Shown here piece after piece: positions 27,544 through 36,448 of a stretch of DNA of 64,000 nt. Every line of letters starts with the position of its first letter. Position 1 is the stretch's first letter. The notes under the pieces were generated by a model, which was given only the letters and a program-made list of their open reading frames with translations, did not search any database and was not told the origin of the DNA. Source of the DNA: Flagellimonas hadalis (GTDB lineage: Bacteria; Bacteroidota; Bacteroidia; Flavobacteriales; Flavobacteriaceae); the NCBI RefSeq assembly GCF_007785775.2, contig NZ_VNIK02000009.1:62001-126000 (forward strand), written 5' to 3'. Position numbers and translations under genes: made by a program.

Positions 27544-28287
27544 TTGGGAGAACATACTCGGATAATCAAACTTGATGCCACGGATTCCACAAATGTGTAT
27601 TTGAAGGAACTGTCGCAATCAGCACAGTTGGCCGATTATACGGTCGTTGTCGCAAAAAAGCAGCTCAAGGGAAGGGGACAAATGGGTTCTGTTTGGCAGT
27701 CAGAAGAGGGTAAAAATCTGACATTCAGTATTTTGAAAAAGTATAGCTCAATGTCCGTTGAACAGCAATTTTTGCTGAACATCGGGGTGTCATTGGCAGT
27801 TTGTGATACGTTGGAGGGGCTTTCCGTGCCCAATATGATGGTGAAATGGCCCAACGACATTATGTCAGGTTCCTTCAAAATTGGCGGTATATTGATTGAA
27901 AATGTCCTAAAAGGACAATGGGTCCAAAATTCGATTATAGGAATCGGGTTGAACGTGAACCAGGGCCATTTTGAAAATCTTGAAAAAGCGGCTTCGATGA
28001 AATCCATCACGGGACATTTTTATGACCTTGATGAACTGCTGCACAGCATCTTGGACAAACTCCATCTGCATTTGGATGAAATCGAGGGAAAAACCATGGC
28101 CCAACTTTTGCCAAGCTACGAAAAATGCCTGTTCAGAAAGGACAAACCGTCCACTTTTACCAATGCCAAAGGTGAACGATTCATGGGATTCATTCGAAGG
28201 GTGTCGGATTCAGGCAAGCTCGTTTTGGAGCTTGAGGACCACATTTTTAGGGAATATGACCTGAAGGAGGTAACCTTGCTCTATTGA
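27544..28287 (+). CDS. birA: biotin--[acetyl-CoA-carboxylase] ligase
   Basis: Class I (non-repressor) biotin protein ligase: no N-terminal helix-turn-helix. The catalytic core shows ATDSTNVYLKEL, the biotinoyl-AMP loop KKQLKGRGQMGSVWQ (normally GRGRxGRxW), VKWPNDIM and KIGGILIEN. A short C-terminal SH3-like domain ends the protein at 247 residues. No in-frame ATG precedes the conserved N-terminus, so the start appears to be TTG at 27544. It attaches biotin to acyl-CoA carboxylases. Confidence 0.93.
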   Translation: MGEHTRIIKLDATDSTNVYLKELSQSAQLADYTVVVAKKQLKGRGQMGSVWQSEEGKNLTFSILKKYSSMSVEQQFLLNIGVSLAVCDTLEGLSVPNMMVKWPNDIMSGSFKIGGILIENVLKGQWVQNSIIGIGLNVNQGHFENLEKAASMKSITGHFYDLDELLHSILDKLHLHLDEIEGKTMAQLLPSYEKCLFRKDKPSTFTNAKGERFMGFIRRVSDSGKLVLELEDHIFREYDLKEVTLLY

Positions 28288-28408
28288 ACTGTTGTTCGGT
28301 ATTGAGTTATTTGGTTATTGCGGCTTGGTGCTTCCTTTTGTTGGATTTGATACTTGAACTTGAACAAGATACAGTATAATGACACCGCACACTTGCCTTC
28401 AGCTTCAG

Positions 28409-28801
28409 CTATATTTTGTCCAAGTTTTTGGAAAGTGTCTCCATGAAATTGGTGATGGGAGATTTGATCATCATGGCCATCATGGCATTGAACTGACCTT
28501 CGAAACTAAGGCCCACTTCGCTTTCATTTTCTCCCAAGGCCGTAATGTCAGCCGTCAGGGTAAAGGGCAGTTTGTCACTGGCCGCGCCCAGGACCACTTT
28601 ATCGTAGGGGTGTTGTTCCTTCAGTCTGAGCACGATTTCGGGCATGCCCTTTAGGGCAAATTTGAAGGTCTTTTCATCCAGCACCTCAAACTTGTCGATG
28701 TTGTCTGGCATCAAGGTTTCAAAATTTTTGATGTCCGTGAGGAAGTCAAATACGTCCTTATCGTTCTTGGATACTTTCTTTTTGGAGGTTTCTATGTGCA
28801 T
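28409..28801 (-). CDS. SRPBCC-fold protein
   Basis: 130 residues with the START-like alternation of strands and a long C-terminal helix (MMIKSPITNFMETLSKNLDKI). The N-terminal FDFLTDIKNFETLMPDNI segment is typical of polyketide-cyclase-like SRPBCC proteins. Such folds bind hydrophobic ligands; no specific function can be assigned. It follows pyrE by nine bases, a linkage I recall as common in flavobacteria, and converges on birA across a 121-base spacer in which I see nothing. Confidence 0.82.
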   Translation of the reverse strand: MHIETSKKKVSKNDKDVFDFLTDIKNFETLMPDNIDKFEVLDEKTFKFALKGMPEIVLRLKEQHPYDKVVLGAASDKLPFTLTADITALGENESEVGLSFEGQFNAMMAMMIKSPITNFMETLSKNLDKI

Positions 28802-28810
28802 GGTGTTCGT

Positions 28811-29449
28811 TTATTTCCATTCCTGTGGATTGGATCTCCACTCCAGCAGGGTCTTCAGTTGTGATTCTTTGATATAATGGGTCTCGGATGCCTGTTCCAC
28901 CAAGTGCTCGTAGTCAGAGAGGGTGTGCAGTTCCACGCCTTCCTGCTCAAAATTGGTGGTCGCCACGGGAAAACCGTAGGTAAAGATGGCCAGCATGCCC
29001 TTTACTTTGGCATTTTGGTCCTTTAGGGCCTTAACGGCGTTGAGGCTGCTTTTTCCCGTACTGATGAGGTCTTCGATGACCACAACGGATTGGCCGGATT
29101 CAAATTGGCCTTCAATCTGGTTCTGCCGTCCATGGGATTTGGGTTCGGGCCTCACATAGATGAAGGGAAGTCCCAACGCTTCTGCCACCAAAATGCCTAT
29201 TCCTATGGCTCCTGTGGCCACACCGGCGATGACATCGGGCTTTCCGTAGAGGTTTTCCACTTGTTTGGCCATTTCCTCTCTCACAAAGTTCCGGATTTCC
29301 GGATAGGAGAGCATGATCCTGTTGTCGCAATAAATTGGGGATTTCCACCCAGATGCCCATGTAAAGGGATTTTCGGGTTTCAACTTTATTGCATTAATTT
29401 GTAAAAGCAGCTCTGCTGTCTTTTTAGCAATTCCCTTATCTAAAACCAT
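28811..29449 (-). CDS. pyrE: orotate phosphoribosyltransferase
   Basis: Transfers phosphoribose from PRPP to orotate to form OMP in pyrimidine synthesis. The start at ATG 29449 gives 212 residues, the usual length; the longer reading to 29581 lies antisense to the Nudix gene. Motifs: WASGWKSPIYCDNR near residue 31, GVATGAIGIG, the catalytic loop Lys/His in RPEPKSHGRQNQIEG, and the PRPP motif VVVIEDLISTGKS near 125. Only seven bases separate its start from that of the divergent Nudix gene. Confidence 0.95.
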   Translation of the reverse strand: MVLDKGIAKKTAELLLQINAIKLKPENPFTWASGWKSPIYCDNRIMLSYPEIRNFVREEMAKQVENLYGKPDVIAGVATGAIGIGILVAEALGLPFIYVRPEPKSHGRQNQIEGQFESGQSVVVIEDLISTGKSSLNAVKALKDQNAKVKGMLAIFTYGFPVATTNFEQEGVELHTLSDYEHLVEQASETHYIKESQLKTLLEWRSNPQEWK

Positions 29450-29456
29450 TGCGCAA

Positions 29457-30056
29457 ATGTATGAAGTTTTTGTTAATGAGTCCCCACTGATCTTAACAAA
29501 CGAGCGCCCGGAAAAATCCAACGGCAACCTGTTTTCGTTGGACGGTGATTCCATAATGGAGGCCATTGAGCTGTTGTCCAAGAAGAAATTGAAAAAGGCC
29601 TATCTGTACCATCCGGACGGGAACAAAATACTCAAACTTTTTATGCACAAGATCCCCGTGGTGGTCGCTGGGGGTGGTTTTGTGGTGAACCCAAAGGGAA
29701 AGGTGCTGTTCATCCATCGAAATGGAAAATGGGACCTGCCCAAAGGAAAGGTGGACAAAGGCGAATCCATTGAAAATGCTGCTGTCCGCGAAGTGGAGGA
29801 GGAGACCGGGGTGACTGGTTTGGTCATCGAGAAGTTTCTGCGAACCACCTACCATGTATTCAAGCGCAATGGGGAATACCAGTTGAAGCAGACCCATTGG
29901 TTTCTGATGTCCACGGATTATGATGGGAAATTGGTCGCCGAGAAGGCCGAAGGCATCAAAAAAGTGAAATGGAAAGGCCCCGAAAAAGCGGCGAAGGCCC
30001 TAAAAAATTCATACAAAAATATTAGGCTATTGTTTGACGACCCATTTATTTCCTAG
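29457..30056 (+). CDS. Nudix hydrolase
   Basis: 199 residues. An N-terminal extension (about 1-67) is followed by a Nudix domain with a perfect box, GKVDKGESIENAAV then REVEEETGV (G-x5-E-x7-REUxEExGU), at about residues 97-119. It hydrolyses a nucleoside diphosphate linked to another moiety; the substrate is not predictable. The start MYEVFVN matches what I recall of the family in flavobacteria. It is divergent from pyrE and its last 11 bases overlap the convergent M14 peptidase gene. Confidence 0.9.
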   Translation: MYEVFVNESPLILTNERPEKSNGNLFSLDGDSIMEAIELLSKKKLKKAYLYHPDGNKILKLFMHKIPVVVAGGGFVVNPKGKVLFIHRNGKWDLPKGKVDKGESIENAAVREVEEETGVTGLVIEKFLRTTYHVFKRNGEYQLKQTHWFLMSTDYDGKLVAEKAEGIKKVKWKGPEKAAKALKNSYKNIRLLFDDPFIS

Positions 30057-31821
30057 CCAAAATCCCAGAAGCCTCACTGCCCTTTGCCACCCTGTAAACG
30101 GGGTAGGAGAGATAGGCTTCTTCCAGATGCACGGAACGTTGGAAAATCCAATCCAGTTGTGCGTACCAGTTGTTCGCAAAATTGAGGTCCAGTTTCTTTT
30201 TGGCCTCAAAATTTTGACGAAGTATGGAATCTTTCTGTAGCATATCCAAGGCAACATCTTCAAAGACATAGGGCGAAAAACCTTCTTTTTGCTGAAGGAA
30301 AGTGTCAAAGAAGTTCCAGTTGAAAAAGGAGTCCACGGCATGCGGTTCCAAGGTTTCCAAAAGGTATCTTATGCCCGGTTGGCGGGTGGGAACCACATAA
30401 TCCCCAGGTTTGAAAGTGATCTTTTTGGTGTTTTTCTCCACCTTGGTACCATAATGGAGATAATGTCCTTCATAGGGTGCGTTTCGGGTCTTGTAGTCCA
30501 AGATGGTATAGGTTTCCACGTTCAGGGTAGTGTCCTTGTCCAATTTGAAATATTGGATTTTGTTGGCATCCAATCTTTCTATGACTTTCTGTTGACTCTG
30601 CCTAATGATATAGGCATCGGGAACGGAAATAGTGTCGGCGGGGTAATATTGGTCCTGATAGACAACCTCTTTGGTAAAGGGTTTTGTCCTGTCATATTTT
30701 AAACGTGGAAGTCCGGTAACTTCGCTTGTGAGCCGCTCCGCTTCAAACCCTTTAAACTGGAGCGTGGAACTTTGTGTGGTGTCCACTTGCCAGTTCAGGT
30801 AATATTCGGATAGGTCCAAATTGGTCTCCAAGGTCACCTTGCGTAGGTTCTTTATGTTTTCATGCTCTTTTTCCACCACAGCGATCAAGCTTTCCATGAT
30901 CTCGTATGTGCCATCGACCCTTTGTTTGTAGGGCTTTAGCATGTGGGTTTCCACCATCAGCCCCAAAGTGCTCCAAAGCGTGGTGTAGCCTGTGGAATAT
31001 CTGGGATGGTCTATAAATTGACTGAAACCCATTTCTGGGGGCATGTTGAAAACATTCACATAGGGAGTGATGTCCCAATCTTTTTCGGCCAACGACTTTT
31101 CGATGTCGGGCATAAAGGAACTGTACAGGTATTCGCCAAGATCTCCGCCCAACTTGTTGTGTTGGGTGAACAAATGGGTCAGCGTGTATTGGTAGTCAGC
31201 TCCATTGCTCACATGGTTGTCTATGAAGACATCGGGCTTTACCAAATGGAAAATGTCCGCAAAGGTCTTGGCGTTCTTGGAATCCATTTTGATGAAGTCC
31301 CTGTTCAGGTCATAGTTCAGGGCATTACCGCGGAAACCATATTCCAATGGACCATTTTGGTTGGCCCTGGTGGTCGAGTTCCTGTTGAGGGCACCTCCAA
31401 TGTTATAGATGGGTATGGTGACCAATACTGTTTTTTCGGGTGCAGGCACATTCTTGGTGGCGAGGTCCCTGTAGAGCATCATGGTGGCATCTATCCCATC
31501 GCTTTCGCCAGGATGTATGCCATTGTTGATGAGGATGATCGATTTTTCCTTTCGGATGTTCTCAAAGTTGAAGTCCCCATCCGGATTGAAGGTCACCATA
31601 TGAAGGGGCTGCCCACTATCCGTCTTTCCAATCGTGTGTATGTTGATCTGTGGAAAGTCTCGGGCCAACTTTATATAAAAATCGATGGTCTCAGCATAGG
31701 TAGCGGTCTCTTTCTCCCCGGATGCTTCGTAAACGGTCTGGTAAGAGGTTTCCTTGTTCTGTGTTTCGGTTTCACAGGATATGAAAAGGAACAGGACTGC
31801 AAAAGAGAGGATATGTTTCAA
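30046..31821 (-). CDS. M14-family metallocarboxypeptidase-like lipoprotein
   Basis: The N-terminus MKHILSFAVLFLFISC is a lipoprotein signal with a lipobox Cys at residue 16, using a TTG start at 31821. The catalytic zinc site is NNGIHPGESDG (His and Glu of HxxE, near residue 103), with the third ligand in FIDNHVSNGADYQY near 204. RNALNYDLNRDFIKMDS is the substrate-binding loop of the family. The roughly 240-residue C-terminal part is beta-rich and unassigned. It is likely a periplasmic or surface peptidase. Confidence 0.87.
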   Translation of the reverse strand: MKHILSFAVLFLFISCETETQNKETSYQTVYEASGEKETATYAETIDFYIKLARDFPQINIHTIGKTDSGQPLHMVTFNPDGDFNFENIRKEKSIILINNGIHPGESDGIDATMMLYRDLATKNVPAPEKTVLVTIPIYNIGGALNRNSTTRANQNGPLEYGFRGNALNYDLNRDFIKMDSKNAKTFADIFHLVKPDVFIDNHVSNGADYQYTLTHLFTQHNKLGGDLGEYLYSSFMPDIEKSLAEKDWDITPYVNVFNMPPEMGFSQFIDHPRYSTGYTTLWSTLGLMVETHMLKPYKQRVDGTYEIMESLIAVVEKEHENIKNLRKVTLETNLDLSEYYLNWQVDTTQSSTLQFKGFEAERLTSEVTGLPRLKYDRTKPFTKEVVYQDQYYPADTISVPDAYIIRQSQQKVIERLDANKIQYFKLDKDTTLNVETYTILDYKTRNAPYEGHYLHYGTKVEKNTKKITFKPGDYVVPTRQPGIRYLLETLEPHAVDSFFNWNFFDTFLQQKEGFSPYVFEDVALDMLQKDSILRQNFEAKKKLDLNFANNWYAQLDWIFQRSVHLEEAYLSYPVYRVAKGSEASGILARK

Positions 31822-31847
31822 GGTGCCACGTATTTGTTATCAGTAGG

Positions 31848-31872
31848 GCCAAAACGGAATTTACGTTTTGGC
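31848..31872. other. hairpin between response regulator and M14 peptidase genes
   Basis: GCCAAAACG and CGTTTTGGC pair perfectly across a seven-base loop. There is no T-run on either side, so termination is uncertain. Confidence 0.5.
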
Positions 31873-31898
31873 AATCCCAAAAATAACGAATTATCTGT

Positions 31899-32312
31899 TC
31901 ACGAGGCCATGTTGATGCTGTCCAAATCGCTGGTCTCAATTTTGAAGATGGGTTTGTTCTTGAAATTGAGCGTGTGTGGGCACTTGTCCTTGAACTCGTT
32001 CCACTTTTGATAGTCCAAGGGATCAATGGAAGACGTGATCATATTGATAATGATGTGTTCCTTGATGTCCAGGAGGATGAGCTCTTCCAAAAAGTCCCAA
32101 CCGTCCATGACGGGCATGTTGATATCCAAAAAGATCACTTCGGGAATGCACTGGTCGTTCTCGGTCCGTTCCTTCAGGGCGTCAAAGGCTTCTTTTCCAT
32201 TCTGGAAAATTTGCACATCATCGCATATCGCCACAGGTTTCAGTACTTTTTTGATGCCAAATACGGTTATGGGGTCATCGTCCACAATAAAAATGCTACT
32301 TACTTTCTTCAT
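31899..32312 (-). CDS. single-domain response regulator
   Basis: From ATG 32312 the product is 137 residues, essentially one CheY-like receiver: IFIVDDDPITVFG near the start, the phospho-acceptor Asp in VIFLDINMPVMDGWDFLEEL, and a C-terminal Lys in NFKNKPI. There is no DNA-binding or enzymatic output domain. The gene overlaps the end of the histidine kinase gene by 17 bases, so it is translationally coupled and is the probable phosphoryl acceptor. Confidence 0.92.
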   Translation of the reverse strand: MKKVSSIFIVDDDPITVFGIKKVLKPVAICDDVQIFQNGKEAFDALKERTENDQCIPEVIFLDINMPVMDGWDFLEELILLDIKEHIIINMITSSIDPLDYQKWNEFKDKCPHTLNFKNKPIFKIETSDLDSINMAS

Positions 32313-34125
32313 TGAAATATACATTGAAAGTAGCACCTTTGTCCACTTCACTGTTAACTGTTATACTTCCGCCCATGGCCTCTATCTGGTTTTTGATGAT
32401 ATATAGGCCTATGCCTTTGGCGTCCTTCCTGTTATGGAACGTTTTGTACATACCAAATATTTTATCACCGTATCTTTCAAGGTCTATTCCCATACCATTG
32501 TCCGATACACTGAAAATTAATGTTTTTTCCCTCTTTTTTGCATCCATGGTGATGATGGGGTTCCTTTCGGGACTGCTGTATTTTACGGCATTGGTCACCA
32601 AGTTCAGGATGATACTGTCCAAATAGGCGGGAACACTCCAGACCACCATGTCCAATGGGATGTTGTTGATGATCTTCACCTTGTTCTTTTCCAGAAAAGC
32701 GGAAAGGTTTTGACGCACGTTGGCAATGCTTTCGTTCAGGTTGAGCGGTTGTTTGCTCAAGGTCACATTGGTATTGATGTCCACCACCTGGTTGAGGTTC
32801 TCCAAAGTCTCCAGCAGACTGTCGGATGCCTGGTTGAGCATGGTCATGATATGGGCCTTTTCCGCTTCGTCCTTTTCTTCCGATAAAAATTTCAGCAACA
32901 TGGAAAAGTTTGCCGAGTGGGAGCGTAGGTTATGCGATACGATATGGGCAAAATTGATGAGTTTTTTGTTCTGGACAGAGGTGATGTTGATCAAATTCCT
33001 CAACTGGTCCTCCTTTTTCTTCATGGCGGTGATGTCCATCCCTATACCGATCAGGCCGCTTATTTTTCCTTCCAGGTCAAATAGAGGGATTTTGGATGTC
33101 AGGAAATAGGTGATATGTCCATCCTTCTTAATGCTGATGGTTTCCTTGCCAAGCATGGGTTTCAACGTCCTTATCACCTCAAGGTCCTCCTCCCTTGATA
33201 TTTTTGCCACTTCCTTGTCGTAAAGGTCAAAATCTGTTTTTCCTATGAGGTCCTTGGCGCTTTTTCCCAAATAGTCGCATTCGGCCTTGTTTACCAATAT
33301 CTTTTTGGAATCCAGGTCCTTTACGAACACGTTCAGAGGGAGGTTGTCTATCAAGGCGGTGAGCAACTGTTGGTGCTGCTTGATCTTGGTTTCGTTCGCG
33401 ACCTGTTCGTTGATGTCCTGAATGGTCCCGAACAATTTTACGATCTTCCCATTTTCACTAATGGGTCTTCCTGCAACGCTCACCCATTTTTCTTCACCGG
33501 TCTGGGTCAGTATGATCAATTTTTTATTGAAAGGCGCTCCTTCATGGATTGCGCTGTGGATCAACATCGATATTTTGTTGCGACTATATCCTTGTTTGTA
33601 AAAGGCGATGGCATCGGTCACATTGGGGTCGTAGGATAGGGCTACATTATGGATTTTTTTGGTTTCATCGCACCAAAAAAGTTCTTCAGTGGCGATGGTG
33701 TATTCCCAGCAACCCACTTGGGCCACCTCGGATTTGGTCTTTAAGATATGGTTAGCCTTCTCCAGTTCCCGTTCCTTATCTACCTCTCGAGAGATATCAT
33801 CGGTTTGGATAATGGTGCCTATGATATTTTCCTTTTCATCGTACCAGGGAGCAAAGGTACTTTCAAGCCAGCGCTTGTCCATCTCTTTCCCAATACTATG
33901 TCTTAAGGAAAATGCCCTGCTCTCCATTAGTTTTTCCCTTAGGGCATCACTTTCTCCATAGAGGGAAAAAATATTGACGCCGGTACTGTCCTTTGGGGCT
34001 ATCCCAAAAATATTCAGCCATGAATCTGAGGCGTCCGAAACTATACCGTCCATAGCAACAAGTGCTGTCGCTTTGGGCAATTGTTTCAGTAAGTAGTGTT
34101 GTGCAATTCTCTCGACTGCTTTCAA
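32296..34125 (-). CDS. multi-PAS sensor histidine kinase
   Basis: 609 residues, no signal peptide or membrane helix seen, so cytoplasmic. Three PAS domains (about 10-125, 145-250 and 255-370) precede the dimerisation/phosphotransfer helix with the His in HIVSHNLRSHSANF (about residue 413). HATPase_c follows (NLVTNAVKYSS, DNGMGIDL, GIGLYIIKNQIE). The only upstream-most start is TTG at 34125; an ATG lies about 25 codons in. It works with the overlapping receiver-only protein. The 187-base region upstream (34126-34312) contains the inverted repeat TTGACA-AA-TGTCAA (34239-34252). Confidence 0.9.
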   Translation of the reverse strand: MKAVERIAQHYLLKQLPKATALVAMDGIVSDASDSWLNIFGIAPKDSTGVNIFSLYGESDALREKLMESRAFSLRHSIGKEMDKRWLESTFAPWYDEKENIIGTIIQTDDISREVDKERELEKANHILKTKSEVAQVGCWEYTIATEELFWCDETKKIHNVALSYDPNVTDAIAFYKQGYSRNKISMLIHSAIHEGAPFNKKLIILTQTGEEKWVSVAGRPISENGKIVKLFGTIQDINEQVANETKIKQHQQLLTALIDNLPLNVFVKDLDSKKILVNKAECDYLGKSAKDLIGKTDFDLYDKEVAKISREEDLEVIRTLKPMLGKETISIKKDGHITYFLTSKIPLFDLEGKISGLIGIGMDITAMKKKEDQLRNLINITSVQNKKLINFAHIVSHNLRSHSANFSMLLKFLSEEKDEAEKAHIMTMLNQASDSLLETLENLNQVVDINTNVTLSKQPLNLNESIANVRQNLSAFLEKNKVKIINNIPLDMVVWSVPAYLDSIILNLVTNAVKYSSPERNPIITMDAKKREKTLIFSVSDNGMGIDLERYGDKIFGMYKTFHNRKDAKGIGLYIIKNQIEAMGGSITVNSEVDKGATFNVYFNEESK

Positions 34126-34238
34126 AACTCGGGGGTGTTAGGGAAACTTTATACTCTTAAGAAATTTCTGACCAATATAGGCGTAATGTATCAGCATGCT
34201 CATTTATTGTTGTGAAAGGCCCTAAAAATGTTGTTTTC

Positions 34239-34252
34239 TTGACAAATGTCAA
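34239..34252. promoter_or_regulatory. inverted repeat, possible operator
   Basis: TTGACA and TGTCAA flank a two-base AA centre, in the spacer between coaD and the histidine kinase gene. The symmetry suggests protein binding, but no regulator can be named. Confidence 0.3.
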
Positions 34253-34312
34253 TATTGTAGTGTTATTTCAAAGACAATATCAAAAATGACAGAAAAATAT
34301 GTAGTGAAAGAA

Positions 34313-34771
34313 TCAGAAATTGACCACAACGGTGTCGGGAACCAGTCCCGTATAGTCACCACCGTTGCGAATAACGTCCCTGACGATGGAAGAGCTAATG
34401 TAGGATTTGCCTGATGAGGTCAACAAGAACACGGTCTCTATTTCGGAAAGTTTTCGGTTGGTGTGGGCTATGGCCTTTTCAAATTCAAAGTCGGCAGGGT
34501 TGCGAAGCCCCCTCAGAATAAAGGTCGCTCCTATTTTTTTACAGAAATCCACGGTCATTCCCTCATAGGTCATCACCTTGATTTTGGGTTCGTCCTTGAA
34601 GGCCTCCTCAATGAATTTCGTGCGTTCCTCCAAGGAGAACATGTATTTTTTGTCCGCATTGATCCCGATGGCGATCACCAACTCATCAAAGAGCGTAACC
34701 CCCCTTTTTATGATGTCATAATGTCCTAGGGTAAGAGGATCGAAGGAACCGGGGAACACTGCACGTCTCAT
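34313..34771 (-). CDS. coaD: phosphopantetheine adenylyltransferase
   Basis: 152-residue nucleotidyltransferase making dephospho-CoA from 4'-phosphopantetheine and ATP. The N-terminal GSFDPLTLGHYDII contains the HxGH-type motif (here GH preceded by TL), and ISSSIVRDV near residue 128 is the ISSTxxR-type motif. It starts 32 bases after ddl on the same strand; a TATTTTTG box (34789-34796) lies in between. Confidence 0.95.
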   Translation of the reverse strand: MRRAVFPGSFDPLTLGHYDIIKRGVTLFDELVIAIGINADKKYMFSLEERTKFIEEAFKDEPKIKVMTYEGMTVDFCKKIGATFILRGLRNPADFEFEKAIAHTNRKLSEIETVFLLTSSGKSYISSSIVRDVIRNGGDYTGLVPDTVVVNF

Positions 34772-34803
34772 GGTTGAAAGGTTTTATCCAAAAATACGGT
34801 TTT

Positions 34804-35778
34804 CTATCGTAAGGCCTCTTCAATGGCACTATCGAACAAGGTTTTCAAGGAAATTCCAGCTACGCCGGCTTGTTGGGGCAATAGGCTTTCCTCTGTAAGT
34901 CCGGGTGTGGTATTGACCTCCAAAAGATGGGGCACATCCCCGATAAATATAAATTCACTTCGGGTAAAGCCTTTCAGTCCGAGTGTTCTATAGATAAATT
35001 CTGCCAATTTCCTCACATTGGCCTCCTGTGCAGTCGATATGCGAGCAGGCGTGATTTCCTGTGATTTGCCCATGTATTTGGCCTCAAAATCAAAAAAATC
35101 GTTTTCGGAAACTATTTCGGTAATGGGTAGCACTGTCACTTCTCCATTGTGGGTGATCACGCCCACAGATACTTCAGTGCCGTCCAAAAAAGATTCAATG
35201 ATCACTTGGCTGTCCTCTTTGAAAGCCATCTCTATGGCACCGGCCAGTTCTTCCTTTTGATATACTTTGGAAATCCCGTAGCTGCTGCCGGACCGATTGG
35301 CCTTAACAAAACAAGGGAGTCCCACTTTTTCCACAATGGCCGCCTCATCCACCGCCTGCCCCTTGTTCAGGTAATAGGAAGTGGCGCAGGGCACACCATA
35401 GGGTTTTAGGGTACTCAACAAGTCCCTTTTGTTGAAGGTAAGGGCCGATTCGTAATGGTTGCAAGAAGTGTGGGGAATGCCCAATAGTTCAAAATAGGCC
35501 TGCAATAGCCCATCCTCACCAGGCGTCCCATGGATGGCATTGAAAACACAATCGAAATGGATCTTGGCGCCATTGGGCTGGATGCTGAAATCTGCCTTGT
35601 CCACTGGGAATTCTTGGTTGGATGCATCAAGATAGATCCATTTTTCCCTGCTGATAATGATTCGATAGGTATTGTATTTTTGGGTATCCAAAAATTTGTG
35701 CACCACGTTGCCGCTCTTGATGGAAATGTTGTATTCACTGGAGTGGCCGCCCATGATAATGGCAATGTTCTTTTTCAT
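34804..35778 (-). CDS. ddl: D-alanine--D-alanine ligase
   Basis: ATP-grasp ligase making the D-Ala-D-Ala terminus of peptidoglycan precursors. From ATG 35778 it has 324 residues: the N-terminal IIMGGHSSEYNISIKSG, the Gly-rich loop NRSGSSYGISKVY, FLDGTEVSVGVI and the C-terminal metal/substrate site LLEVNTTPGLTEESLLPQQA. The nine-residue extension to 35805 is less likely. Divergent from the PASTA-protein gene. Confidence 0.95.
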   Translation of the reverse strand: MKKNIAIIMGGHSSEYNISIKSGNVVHKFLDTQKYNTYRIIISREKWIYLDASNQEFPVDKADFSIQPNGAKIHFDCVFNAIHGTPGEDGLLQAYFELLGIPHTSCNHYESALTFNKRDLLSTLKPYGVPCATSYYLNKGQAVDEAAIVEKVGLPCFVKANRSGSSYGISKVYQKEELAGAIEMAFKEDSQVIIESFLDGTEVSVGVITHNGEVTVLPITEIVSENDFFDFEAKYMGKSQEITPARISTAQEANVRKLAEFIYRTLGLKGFTRSEFIFIGDVPHLLEVNTTPGLTEESLLPQQAGVAGISLKTLFDSAIEEALR

Positions 35779-35858
35779 CTGCTTTTCAAAATATCGCTTT
35801 GCCAAAGTAAAGAAAAAAGGGAAGGCTTTCCTATATTTGTTCCGATAAGGTTTTCCGC

Positions 35859-36446
35859 ATGAAAAATTTTTTGGAGTTCTTAAAAAGTAAAACGTTCCTC
35901 ATACAATTGGGACTGGCCGTTGTGGCCGCGATGGTGATTGTTTTTGCCACCTTGCAATGGCTCAAGGGCACGACCAACCATGGTGAGTTCGTGGAAGTCC
36001 CGGATTTTTCAAAAATGTCGGTGGCAGAAATGCGAAAAGCGGTCGAGGAAGCGGGTTTGCGCTATCAGGTGCTGGACTCGTCCGAATACAACCCCGATTA
36101 TCCAAGATTTTCCATTTTGGCCCAGAACCCTCCAGCGGGCAACAAGGTAAAGGACAATCGTAAGATCTATTTCACCGTGAACCCATCTGGGTACAAAAAA
36201 GTAAGTGTTCCCGATATCATCCAAGTTACCCAACGCAATGCAACGGCCATGCTCAGGGCTGTGGGCCTGGAAGTGGAACGGGTGACCTACATAGACGAAT
36301 TGGGCAAGGACATGGTCTACAACATGAAGTTCAGGGGGAAATATGTAAAGCCAGGGGACAAGCTGCCCAAGACCTCAAAGGTTGAATTGATCTGTGGCAA
36401 TGGAACGATACCCGGAAGTGCCCGTGTACAGGCAGATTCCCAATAA
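35859..36446 (+). CDS. membrane-anchored PASTA-domain protein
   Basis: One N-terminal membrane helix (about residues 14-36), then PASTA repeats from about 42 (VEVPDFSKMSVAEMRKAVEEAG) and about 112 (VSVPDIIQVTQRNATAMLRAVG), possibly a third degenerate unit. There is no kinase or transpeptidase domain, unlike the classical PASTA proteins. PASTA domains bind muropeptides, so a peptidoglycan-sensing or scaffolding role is plausible. It is two bases before rluD and 80 bases from ddl. A TATATTTG box lies at 35832-35839. Confidence 0.88.
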   Translation: MKNFLEFLKSKTFLIQLGLAVVAAMVIVFATLQWLKGTTNHGEFVEVPDFSKMSVAEMRKAVEEAGLRYQVLDSSEYNPDYPRFSILAQNPPAGNKVKDNRKIYFTVNPSGYKKVSVPDIIQVTQRNATAMLRAVGLEVERVTYIDELGKDMVYNMKFRGKYVKPGDKLPKTSKVELICGNGTIPGSARVQADSQ

Positions 36447-36448
36447 TC

